DNA from: Linum tenue
Taxonomy: Eukaryota; Streptophyta; Magnoliopsida; Malpighiales; Linaceae
Reading direction: 5' to 3'
DNA length: 64,000 nucleotides
Assembly: GCA_946122785.1 (NCBI GenBank)
Contig: CAMGYJ010000004.1
Coordinates: 10,004,150 to 10,068,149 of the forward strand
Below, one piece after another: positions 1-9,339 of the stretch (position 1 is the first letter of the stretch; every line of letters begins with the position of its first letter). Under the pieces are notes generated by a model, which had not been told where the DNA came from, did not search any database, and was given only the letters and a program-made list of their open reading frames with translations. Made by a program: the position numbers and the translations under genes.

Positions 1-982
1 GTAAGGTGATCGGTGGAGTTGAAGTCTGTGCCTCCGCCATTGGCTCGTCTCGAGCTCGTTCATCACCATCATCATCATCATCATCACCACCATGAGCATT
101 GTTTGCTCTGACATACTCACCATTACGCAGCTCAAAGCCCATCTTTTTCAGAGATGAAACAGTATAGAACTCCTGCCTTGAGATCCTTAACCCCACCTCT
201 TCACTTAAATTCACATTAAAATGCTCAAATATCACAGTGAGGATCATCCCATAGGGAAGATTCCTGTTTGAACTCTCTGCAGCAGTAAGCATGTGGTTAA
301 AGATCAAGTATGGCAAGTTCACCTTCTCGTTTAACAGTAGGTTGGTGAGGAGCTCCATGTCGAAGTAGGTGACTGTCTCCCGATGTCCACCCTTTGGCAG
401 AATGTTGTAGGAAAGCATGTGGTGAAGAAGTCTGGCTTGAACTGTCAGGTGGTTACTTGTTGGCCTATTGCGCCCCTGAGCATTTTCCTCTTCATCAAGA
501 CCACATACCGTCTGGATTTGCTTGGCTCTCGTGAAATGCGTTTCATTCCAAGCACCGTAAGAATTGATTCTCCTCCCCTCGTTTGGAGCCTCCAGTACTT
601 GCGCCAACACATTCTTGCTGATGCGCATCGCCACCCTATTCACATAGGATTTGAATGCGTGAATGGATCCATTTGCATTGCGCTCGTAGACGATGTTGTT
701 GTAGAAGTATTGTACCATTTTTGGGTAGTATGGTACATTAAGTGATATCACCTTCAGCCACTCCTGCTCGATGAAGGGTCCCAGAAACCCGTAATTCTCG
801 AAATTAGAATACGCATCCGTCGTCAATGGCCTTCCCGGAGCCACCATGCGGTTGTGCATGCTCTTCTCTTCATAGTTCTCACTTTGCTCCTTGGTCTGGA
901 ACAGATTCGGATTGAACTCTTCCCATTCCGAACTTGAGCCAGCAGCTTTTTGTGCCTTTCTTTTCTTTCTGCCGGCAAACAT
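1..982 (-). CDS. PF20167-like putative plant transposon protein, partial at left edge
   Basis: An open frame runs from an ATG at 980-982 to the window edge without a stop (about 327 codons), so the C-terminus lies outside. It starts with a basic stretch (AGRKKRKAQ) and continues with the long helical domain of plant transposon ORFs of the PF20167 type; recognisable stretches are QARLLHHMLSYNILPKG, NLPYLIFNHMLTAA and LPYGMILTVIFEHFNV. A run of Asp is encoded by the GAT/ATC-type repeat near 61-93. The ATG follows a splice-acceptor-like sequence (cgcag then GATG), so it is probably the first codon after a long 5'-UTR intron. The biochemical role of the family is unknown to me; it occurs in mobile-element genes. 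Confidence is high that it is coding and moderate for the family name. Confidence 0.8.
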   Translation of the reverse strand, partial: MFAGRKKRKAQKAAGSSSEWEEFNPNLFQTKEQSENYEEKSMHNRMVAPGRPLTTDAYSNFENYGFLGPFIEQEWLKVISLNVPYYPKMVQYFYNNIVYERNANGSIHAFKSYVNRVAMRISKNVLAQVLEAPNEGRRINSYGAWNETHFTRAKQIQTVCGLDEEENAQGRNRPTSNHLTVQARLLHHMLSYNILPKGGHRETVTYFDMELLTNLLLNEKVNLPYLIFNHMLTAAESSNRNLPYGMILTVIFEHFNVNLSEEVGLRISRQEFYTVSSLKKMGFELRNGEYVRANNAHGGDDDDDDGDERARDEPMAEAQTSTPPITL

Positions 983-1211
983 CCTGCGATCAAACAAGCA
1001 AGAATACACGTTAGTCACATTTTCGAAATGAACAATACGCGGTCGACCACTCCATAAAGCGGTCGACCTCAATTAATTTAAAACGACAATGGGTCGACCT
1101 CAGAAGAAGCATAGGTCGACCTCAGCTAATTTAAAACGAGAATGGGTCGATATAAACCCGTAATAATTCAAGTACAAAATTGCTTTCATAGGTCGACCTC
1201 AGAAGAAGCAA

Positions 1212-1501
1212 AGGTCGACCTCGGAAAATTTAAATCGATTGAAAACCATATGTGACTTTCATGAGGAGTGCAAAACAGCACATTAGACCACCTTGGAATG
1301 CACTCGAAGACACAAACGTCTGCTGCCTTCACCGAGTTATCCTTTGCAACCCTATGCCGGTCACCGACAAGCAAAGGAGAACTCGGTGAAAGCAGCAGAC
1401 GTTTGTGTCTTCGAGTGCATTACAAGGTGGCCTAATGTCCTGCACTGCACTCCCCATGAACATCTGGCTTTCAATCGATTTAAATGGCCCGAGGTCGACC
1501 T
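1212..1501. repeat. Foldback inverted repeat, arms about 130 bp
   Basis: The sequence from 1212 to about 1347 is repeated in inverted orientation from about 1371 to 1501, leaving a loop of about 23 bp. Both arms begin with a GGTCGACC site followed by a TTTAAATCGATTGAAA-like stretch, and both contain the GTCTGCTGC segment near the loop. The arms are similar but not identical. A transcript of this intron could form a long hairpin. Confidence 0.85.
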
Positions 1502-1534
1502 CAATATCATCACAGGTCGACCTCAACAAGTTTA

Positions 1535-1893
1535 GCACAAATAACTCGAACTTTTGCCTTCATAGGTCGACCTCAGAACCATCATAGGTCGACCTCGGCT
1601 AAATTGAAACGAGTCTGAAATGGCCCAAATGATCCTACCAATTGAGTGCAAAACAGATCCGGTCGACCTCATAATTAGAAGAGGTCGACCAGTGTTAGTT
1701 TCGCAAAAATTCAAACACAATGGCACAAATAACTCGAACTTTTGCCTTCATAGGTCGACCTCAGAACCATCATAGGTCGACTTCGGCTAAATTGAAACTA
1801 GTCCGAATTAGCCCAAATGCTCGTAGCAATTGAGTGCAAAACAGATCCGGTCGACCTCATAATTAGAAGAGGTCGACCAGTGTTAGTTTCGCA
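1535..1893. repeat. Tandem repeat, two copies of about 188 bp
   Basis: A segment starting GCACAAATAACTCGAAC at 1535 is repeated from 1723. Each copy holds two GGTCGACC pairs. The copies differ by few substitutions, one of which destroys a palindrome (1775, ggtcgact), while the pair spacing of 22 bp is unchanged. Confidence 0.85.
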
Positions 1894-1920
1894 CAAATAA
1901 AACAGAAATAAACTCGCTTG

Positions 1921-2560
1921 AAAGCCAGATGCGGTCGACCACGAATATGAAAAGGTCGACCTCATCTGGCAAACAGAAGGACAAAATCCTTCTTTTCAAG
2001 CTATAGATGTAAATAATATCGTAGAAAAACATCACAGGTCGATCTCAATATCATCATAGGTCGACCTCAGTCTATAAAACAAAAGGAAAAGTCGATTGAA
2101 AGCCAGATGCGGTCGACCACGAATATGAAAAGGTCGACCTCATCTGGCAAACAGAAGGACAAAATCCTTCTTTTCAAGCTATAGATGTAAATAATATCGT
2201 AGAAAAACATCACAGGTCGACCTCAATATCATCATAGGTCGACCTCAGTCTATACAACAAAAGGAAAAATCGATTGAAAGCCAGATGCGGTCGACCATGC
2301 ATATGAGAAGGTCGACCGCACCTGGCGTACAGAAGGGAAAATCCCTCTTTTCAAGCTACAGATCTAAATAATAAGGCCAGAAATAGTAAAAAAACATCAC
2401 AGGTCGTCCTCAATATCATCATAGGTCGACCTCAGTCCATAAAACAGAAATACAATAGATTAAAAGCCAGTTGCGGTCGACCACGGTGATGAACAGGTCG
2501 ACCGCTTCTGACGAACAGAAGGAAAAATCCCTCTTTTCCATCTTTAGATTTTTTGAAAAC
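1921..2560. repeat. Tandem repeat, three to four copies of 178-186 bp
   Basis: Copies begin with AAAGCCAG at 1921, 2099, 2277 and 2463, giving periods of 178, 178 and 186 bp; the fourth is partial. Each full copy has one GGTCGACC pair near its start and a second about 105 bp later. The array sits inside the putative 5' intron of the PF20167 gene and looks like local amplification of site-bearing DNA. Confidence 0.88.
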
Positions 2561-2614
2561 AAAAGGAAGAAGACAAGAATCAACTCAAATGAAAAAGAGG
2601 ACTGAAAGCTATAC

Positions 2615-2790
2615 CTTGTTCTTCTTCTAAGTGATGAGGATGAAGGTTTCTTTGAGTTTTTGGAAAATGGAGTTTTTGGAAATGGGAGAAGAAGATGAAG
2701 AAGGGAAAGGAGAGGAAGAATGAGTGGATGTGGTGGGATAGGGTTCTGATTGTGGTGTAGAATGAGTGGGGGAGGGTTTCTTAAATAGAG
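2615..2790 (-). promoter_or_regulatory. Probable core promoter and 5'-UTR exon of the PF20167 gene
   Basis: On the minus strand a TATA-like TATTTAAG at about 2779-2787 precedes a pyrimidine-rich leader without GGTCGACC sites. The leader ends in a donor-like AACAAG|GTATAG at 2614/2615. The next good acceptor in the same direction is just before the ATG at 982, implying a 5'-UTR intron of about 1.6 kb filled with GGTCGACC pairs. A 65-codon frame over the leader is low-complexity Ser/Pro/Thr and I do not treat it as a gene. This is inferred from signals only. Confidence 0.45.
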
Positions 2791-3039
2791 GATGGAGGGA
2801 GGTTTGGGTGGATGGTCTGGTCAACCGGAATTGTTATGAGGTCGACCGCACTAACTTGTTCGGTCGACCGTGTATGGTCTGGTCAACCGGAATTGTTATG
2901 AGGTCGACCGTTTATGACAAATTGTTTATTTCAACCTACAATCAATTAACTCATAAATTATTAAGATAATTCGAAGAAAATAAAATGCAATCACAGTTAT
3001 TAAAAAATAAATAAACTCCTAAAAAACAATAGAAGAAAT

Positions 3040-4874
3040 TTAAGATCCTTTTTTGGGACTTTGTTTCGGGCACTTGGGGCGAAAATGACCATATTTCCCA
3101 CATTTCGAACACTTTCTTAAACTTTTGCCCGATGCAGTTCGTGCTGACTTGAATGTCCCCTTGGTCTTCCCAATTTTTGGATCTTTCACACTTCGAAGGG
3201 GTGCTGGAGGGTTTGCCGGTGTGGTGTTGTCTTCTCTCTCCTTCGCGAACTCAATTGCCCATTGATTAAGGTCGTCCAACGTCTTAGAGACATGATTAAA
3301 AGCAGATTCACTACCACACGCGATGTCATATAAACGCTTACACTTTAGAGCCAATCCTCCATGTCTTATCAGTCGACCAACTCTCTCTCCCACATCACCT
3401 CCAACTCCAGGATGACGATTTAGTGTCTTCGCATTTTGGGTCCATCGAAGCTTGAACCAAGACGAGGGTAGTGCGGTGTATCCCATATTTTTTATTACTG
3501 TAAGCATGTGTCTGCATGGAAACCCCTTAGATTCAAATAATGCACACTCGCATTTTAGATCTTGAGTGGACGTAGTAAATGTTAACCGCCTTATCCGATC
3601 TGGGTTCATGTAGTTCTTCAGTATGAATGTCTCTGTCCCATCTGATTCATTTATTCTCTCCGCTAATACATAAGAAGCTTCATTCTCTAGTTCAGTCTTG
3701 AAGATAGCAAATGTACGATGAGTGTAGATACTTTCAGCTTGCATTTCCCAAGTGCGCAGGGCATGCTTGCAGACCAACCTCGTGTGCCTAGAAGTATAAT
3801 CATCCTGCACCTCCGTGAAACGCATCCCCTCCAGTGCTTCATCAATGCCCTGAACAAAACGTTGCAAGCTGTATTGAGTTCCCACATACCCATTTATCCA
3901 ATGGTTACATGACTCACATCGCGAGGTTGATTGGAGTCCACCGAAATAAATATCCTTCAAGTATGCCTCTGCCCACAGTAATTTTTCAGCGTACAAATCC
4001 TGCAACCACTCATCGCGAGGTCTAGATGTGGAGTCCGACCAGAAGAGATTGCCTAATTCACCTTCATCGTTGGTTGTGTACTTGAAGAAGCTGCCCGCAT
4101 CAGAGGTATGTTTACTTTGCAAGTAACCCAATGTTCGGTTAACATCTCCTATTAGATCGTCGTCAACTGTTCGGGATTGCTGAACACATTGTCCAAATCC
4201 TTTGGAGTGTACCCCAGATTCTCATATCCTCCAACTTTATTCTTCATGAATTCAATGGTGCGTTGTTTTATTCCTGACTGTCGCATCCCTATCGCCAGAG
4301 CCTTGTCTCCTTCACTCACATTTCGATGAGACCGAAGGAATTGAGTTTCTTCTTCATTGCAGCAACGATGTGAGTGCTTCCTCTCAAACTTAGAAACAAC
4401 CCACATTTTCTTATTCCGATCAAAGCGTACAGTATACGATGCCTTGCAAGAATGTCTTGTCATCTTACAATGTTGTCGAGTCCGACCTTCTTTATCTATA
4501 TGCATCTTATCTCTAGTCCCCTCTCTCGAACATACCATTGTCCTCCCAATTGCTACTCCTCGACGACTCCTCCGAAGATCTCTACGTCGAACGCTAAATC
4601 CTTTCGCTTTAGCATAGGAATTGTAAAATTTCTCTGCGTCTTCTAATGTTTGGAACTCCATGGAAGGAATTTGTTGTTCATATTCAGTAGCTTCTTCATC
4701 ATCCATAAATTCTTCTTCTGCACCCTCGGTTTCATTATCATCCCCAACCACTTCATCATCGGTATTATCTGTATCATCTGAATTATCCATAGCTCCTTCT
4801 CGAGCATCATTAGGTTCCTCATTGAAGTTAACCTCATCATCTTCTCTATCATCTGTATCATCTCTGTTATCCAT
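3040..4874 (-). pseudogene. FAR1/MULE transposase-like gene with catalytic core deleted and one frameshift
   Basis: The 5' part (4874-4152) has an acidic N-terminus, then a FAR1-type DNA-binding domain (about residues 72-165) with FYNSYAKAKGFSVRRRD and the zinc-ligand region ending in KHSHRC. Near 4175-4180 the frame shifts; the second frame continues the family sequence (TVDDDLIGDVNRTLGYLQ). The 3' part (to 3040) has a SWIM zinc finger (CEC...CRH, 194-208 of that frame) and a CCHC knuckle (CSKCGKYGHFRPKC). At about position 4020 the sequence jumps from LFWSDSTSR, which normally precedes the MULE DDE domain, straight to EWLQDLYAEK, which normally follows it; about 200 residues including the catalytic core are missing. 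The ATG follows an acceptor-like ttgcag|G. It could act only as a DNA-binding relic, if at all. Confidence 0.85.
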
Positions 4875-4931
4875 CCTGCAACGATCGGAATACGAACTTA
4901 ATGTCAAAACATACACAATTAGCTCTCGTCA

Positions 4932-5720
4932 GGTCGACCTGAATGAACTGTACGGTCGACCTTATTACTAAATAACAAACATGCGGTCGACCTGAATTTA
5001 CTGAAAGGTCGACCTAATCCTATAATTACGAAAGTACGGTTGACCGAATGGTGGGGGTGGTTGACCGTATGGTGGGAAAAATTTAACCACATACAACCAT
5101 TAACAAGCACATACGGGACATACCTTAGCAAAGAGGTCGACCACTTATTGTTACGGTCTACCGGAATAAAAATAAACCGCCACCAACACCCGATCACAAT
5201 AAGAGCGATGAGATTACAACTTCACTCCAACAAATTGCATAAATTGAAGTACGATTAATGTCTTAAGACTCCCATCTTTTTATAGATAATGTAGACGAAT
5301 TCCTTATCCAATTGGTGAAAGATATATAAAATCATAATTCGACAAGGACAAGTACACAAAATCCTAATTGTACAAGGACATGAATCATCACGGTCGACCT
5401 CTTTGCACAAATGGTCGACCGTCTTGGATAAATGTGAAACAAGTCGACCTCTTTACACAAATGGTCGACCGTTGTTTTTAAATGTGAAACAGGTCGACCT
5501 CTTTACTGAAATGGTCGACCATTGATTATAAATGTGAGCACAGGTCGACCTCTTGACACGAATGGTCGACCATATTTTATTAAGGCCAAACAGACGAGAT
5601 TCCATACTTATTCTACATGGTTTTTGACTTTGCTACGGTATCATAGGTCGACCTTAAGCGTCACGAGGTCGACCTGTGCTCTGCCTTTGGGTATGCCCGC
5701 TTTGAGTATGTGGTCGACCA
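4932..5720. repeat. GGTCGACC paired-palindrome array, cluster II
   Basis: Pairs occur at 4932/4954, 4985/5007, 5038/5059 (both ggttgacc variants), 5135/5155, 5392/5413, 5442/5463, 5492/5513, 5543/5564 and 5646/5667, with a single site at 5712. Start-to-start spacing is 20-22 bp throughout. They lie on both sides of the FAR1-like promoter: in its putative 5' intron and upstream of the TATA box. The 300 bases between 5160 and 5390 hold the core promoter and no sites. Confidence 0.9.
5276..5284 (-). promoter_or_regulatory. TATA box of the FAR1-like gene
   Basis: The minus strand reads TATAAAAAG here, about 400 bp upstream of the ATG at 4874. The interval contains array sites and ends with an acceptor-like ttgcag, so a 5'-UTR intron is likely. 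Position and sequence are typical of a plant TATA box; no transcript evidence is available. Confidence 0.5.
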
Positions 5721-5959
5721 CTTGTTCTAGACGATTGAAATCGTAAATTCAGTCACATCCATAATTGTATAACAAATCTAATAAACAATAAACATTCAAA
5801 ATTCAAAATGACACGATCTCGCAAATACAAATTCAATGTATGGTCCAAATAATGCAACATTGTAACTTAATGACTTCATTTCTTTGCTTTTTTGTTTGAA
5901 CTCTGTCTCTCTTTGCCTAGTTCCATGCATTCATCTACTACATGCTTGAAAAGATTTTC

Positions 5960-7973
5960 TCATGCACGGTTTTCAAAATGTGTAGCCAGATACCATGGAA
6001 TCTCCTTTCGAGCCGGTAATTTGTGTTCTTCTCCTATCTGCATTATGCCATGTAAGATTTCGTTACAACAAAAAAAAGTGTAAATTAAACTAGTTATTTG
6101 TTTGACGATATACTCACCACTCTATCAAGATCCTTGGATCCATAGCGCATCCACTGCATGACGTGCACACCACACTCAGTACTATTCCTTTGCCGTTGAA
6201 CTAGTAGCTCATCAAAATTGAAATCTCCAAAATTTGGTACTACTACATTGCTCATGCGCTCTGGTTTCAAAATATCATCCAAAGTGGACAACTACACACA
6301 AATAACGAATATTTTAAGCTTCTAGCATAATACGTAACGCTTAGTAGTCAGAAAATTATAGGAAACACTTACCAATTTCTGGCATAGTGCTGATTTACGC
6401 CTACGATTCGCCTCACTAGTTGAAGGTAGACTGTCAAGCAAAAATGCAGTATTTTGCTGGACATTGACGAGATACGGAAACCAATGACTTGCTTCATCGT
6501 CAAGAACTGGGATAAATATCTAGAAACGAAACACTCACTATATGTTATAAACAGAGAATACAAACAAATGCACTTTCGAAATTTAATGATATAGGGACAT
6601 TGACTAGACTAACCTTCTGGCATGCACTGATATTCGGCATAAAGTCCACGCCATCATTCATCAACTTGTTACGAATTTGTCTGCTCTTCATGTTAGCGCG
6701 TACCATTTTCTACACCATGTTTTAGTTGAGATGAATTGACATGGCACAATATAAATAACTAGGTTATGACAAATAATTTGACATTACGGCTCTTACCGAA
6801 AACATATTTGGCAAATACCACACATTTGGCTCTTTCACATCATGTTTTTCAGACATTGTTAGTGCCCTTGCACATAAATCCACTACCTACCATCCAACAA
6901 TCAAACACAAAATCATCGTAAATCGTAACATAAATAGTGCACAATTCATACGAAAGTCGTAGTAGTATAAAACTTAATGATGAGCAAACCCAGCTATTCT
7001 CGCTAATGACCGAACTCAAATAATGTCGTTCCACAACGGTCAAACTGCAAAAATCAAAATAACAGAAATGTCAATTGTGATTTGCAACGTACAGGTCGAC
7101 CTGTTCACAGTCACGGTCGACCTTATTGGACAAACTGTCGACCTTATTGGATAAACGGTCGACCACACGTACTAAAAAACGTCTTACTTGTCCCAATTCT
7201 TGTCCCCAACCTTCTCTTTAGTAACAACATAATACAAGTCTTCAACTGGATTTTGAAAATTTTTGGTGAATCCTTCTAGACCCTCCACTTTCATGACCTA
7301 CAAATCATATTTAAAATTAAAGTAACATATGAACACAAATACACATTATAGATGAATATATAACGTAAACTTACCCCGTGCTTTTCGAAAGGACTCTTAG
7401 ATTCATCTTCATCGCTATCATCACTAAATAATCCCTTTCTTACAAATTGATCCTTCTGTGGAGTGGAGTAGGAGTCACTTTCATATCGCGATCTCTTGTA
7501 ATTAGGAGAGGAACCCTTGCGGCCATTCGTTGTTTCACTCTGTCAAACATATAAACAAAACAAATTAGCACTAATGATAGTAATACTAATATCTTCAATC
7601 ACATATGAATATACTTGGATACCTTTAAAATGTGCTCTTTCAATAAATCGTCTATGCTCTGGTAGCAATTTTCAGAGTCATCATGGTCTTCCTCCTCTTT
7701 ACCAAAGTCAAATTTCTTTCCTTTACCATTTCTTCCGCCATTCTCCATTCGTTCTGCACTTATATCTTTGATAGCACCTTCTAGCCTCTCAAACCCGTCA
7801 TGCGTCATCCCAGTCATATCTGTCAGTAGAACTGACAATTGCTCCACTCTATCACGCACGGACTTCTGAAAGTCATTGACTTGTGTTTGACACACCACCA
7901 GCTTCTCATGTGTGGCTTTCAACAATTTCATGATTTCACCCAAATCTTGATGCAGTTTCTCATCATGCGTCAT
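5960..7973 (-). CDS. ULP1-like (C48 family) cysteine protease, nine-exon model
   Basis: My exons are 7973-7623, 7539-7375, 7297-7188, 7044-6990, 6886-6797, 6709-6614, 6519-6373, 6291-6118 and 6037-5960, all with GT-AG borders. They total 1266 nt, or 421 residues plus stop, with phases that agree at each junction. The N-terminal 117 residues look coiled-coil; the next exon is acidic and Ser-rich. The C-terminal third is a ULP1 fold with His301 (ASHWFPYL), Asp318 (FLLDSL), Gln372 and Cys378 (RQRNSTECGV). The His-Asp distance of 17 and Gln-Cys distance of 6 match the SUMO-protease family. Such domains occur in plant Mutator-like elements, so it may be transposon-borne. A further 5' exon is possible because ttgtttag|ACG precedes the ATG. 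The donor of exon 4 is weak. I see no disabling change. Confidence 0.78.
7094..7164. repeat. GGTCGACC pairs inside a ULP1 intron, cluster III
   Basis: Two pairs (7094/7115 and 7136/7157, the third site being tgtcgacc) lie in the intron between coding exons 7297-7188 and 7044-6990. Spacing is 21 bp in both. This places the array within transcribed sequence of the protease gene. Confidence 0.88.
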
Positions 7974-8050
7974 CGTCTAAACAATTTAACGAAAAATTCA
8001 AATCATAATTCAAGTACAAATTTCTACAATTGACCAAAAAACAAAGACGT

Positions 8051-9332
8051 GGTCGACCTGACAAAGTATTAGGTCGACCTGGAAGACAAATAGTGACTAC
8101 CACAACTCGTCAGGTCGACCTCTGTTATTCCTAGGTCGACCTATCCAGCAGGAAAATAACAATTAACAACAAAAAGTAAGTTCAAAATTAAACCGAAAAA
8201 AGGATAGGTCGACCAGATATCTGGCGCGGTCGACCTTTTCAAGCACAACATAGTCATACAAACAAAGCCAAAGTCGACATTCAGGTTGAATAACCAAAAA
8301 AACATAAACGGTCGACCTTGAAACCCATTAGGTCGACCAATTGGGTTACCTCGCAAGTACAGAAGTCCAAGTGTTGTGGCCTATATTCAAATACGAAGAA
8401 TTGTCTCGTCAGGTCGACCTGGTTGACGTCACGGTCGACCGAATTGAATTATGCACCCAACAATATATCAAGTTAGCCGGTGGAAATCACGCATTAAAAA
8501 AGAAGACGGCGAATGCTACATTAGGTCGACCGCACCTTAGACCTGGTCGACCACTTCCAACACGTACAACAGCAACCGCGAACGATCTTCTTCACAAAGG
8601 CTCTAAGTCGGAAAAAACCTAATTCAGACTTGGTGGCGTTGAAGGGGACTTATATTCGTATTTATAGAGATTTAGGACGTGAATGGGTCGACCCAATTCG
8701 TTTCCTTGTCCACGGTTACCTCGCAAGTACAGAAGTCCAAGTGTTGTGGCCTATATTCAAATACGAAGAATTGTCTCGTCAGGTCGACCTGGTTGACGTC
8801 ACGGTCGACCGAATTGAATTATGCACCCAACAATATATCAAGTTAGCCGGTGGAAATCACGCATTAAAAAAGAAGACGGCGAATGCTACATTAGGTCGAC
8901 CGCACCTTAGACCTGGTCGACCACTTCCAACACGTACAACAGCAACCGCGAACGATCTTCTTCACAAAGGCTCTAAGTCGGAAAAAAACCTAATTCAGAC
9001 TTGGTGGCGTTGAAGGGGACTTATATTCGTATTTATAGAGATTTAGGACGTGAATGGGTCGACCCAATTCGTTTCCTTGTCCAATTGTGGAACCTTTCTG
9101 GTGTTGGAATCCATATCCAATACGGATACGGTGTGAAGGCGGTCGACCTCTTCATAATGCAGTCGACCTCTTAGGTGCACAAGGGGCGGCCTATGAGATA
9201 TTTGGGTCGACCTTTCATTCTGTTAGACCACCAAAGAGGTCGACCGTATTATGTAAGAGGTCGACCGCGTCTCGGAACCCCACATACATGAATTAGTCCA
9301 TTCGGTCGACCGCATGTTGGATTAGGTCACCA
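8051..9332. repeat. GGTCGACC paired-palindrome array, cluster IV
   Basis: Pairs at 8051/8072, 8113/8134, 8207/8228, 8310/8331, 8412/8433, 8524/8545, 8782/8803, 8894/8915, 9141/9161, 9238/9259 and 9304/9325 have start-to-start spacing of 21 bp, once 20. Single sites at 8686 and 9057 lie next to the two TATA boxes. Sites stop abruptly after about 9332, which may mark the edge of the element. Confidence 0.9.
8344..9083. repeat. 370-bp tandem duplication containing the ULP1 promoter
   Basis: Positions 8344-8712 are repeated at 8714-9083 with essentially one difference, an extra A in an A-run. On the minus strand each copy has a TATA box (TATAAATA, plus-strand 8659-8666 and 9030-9037), a short leader and two GGTCGACC pairs. 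It lies upstream of the ULP1 coding exons and probably duplicates their core promoter. Plus-strand frames of 93 and 127 codons across it are artefacts of the duplication. Confidence 0.85.
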
Positions 9333-9339
9333 AAAAGTC

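Larger units (their letters stand above)
1041..2909. repeat. GGTCGACC paired-palindrome array, cluster I
   Basis: The 8-bp palindrome GGTCGACC occurs about 30 times here, almost always in pairs whose start points are 20-22 bp apart, for example 1041/1061, 1092/1114, 1191/1213, 1565/1587, 1849/1871, 2111/2132 and 2840/2862. When one member is mutated (2037 ggtcgatc, 2402 ggtcgtcc, 2881 ggtcaacc) the spacing is still kept. Spacer sequences differ. The cluster fills the putative 5' intron of the PF20167 gene and reaches just upstream of its TATA-like box. Confidence 0.9.

Noticed and set aside
383..745. 120-codon plus-strand frame
   Set aside because: It is antisense to the PF20167 frame, which has clear domain motifs and runs open over the whole 982 bp.
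1041..2560. CRISPR-like array (regular short repeats with variable spacers)
   Set aside because: The repeat is only 8 bp and palindromic, spacers are 12-14 bp, and the surroundings have introns and plant transposon genes. This is not a CRISPR locus.
6369..6563. 64-codon minus-strand frame
   Set aside because: It overlaps ULP1 coding exon 7 in the wrong frame; the right frame contains the His and Asp catalytic motifs.
8341..9013. Plus-strand frames of 93 and 127 codons with the same protein
   Set aside because: They are two copies of one 370-bp duplicated promoter region, rich in GGTCGACC, with no recognisable domain; repetition alone explains their similarity.
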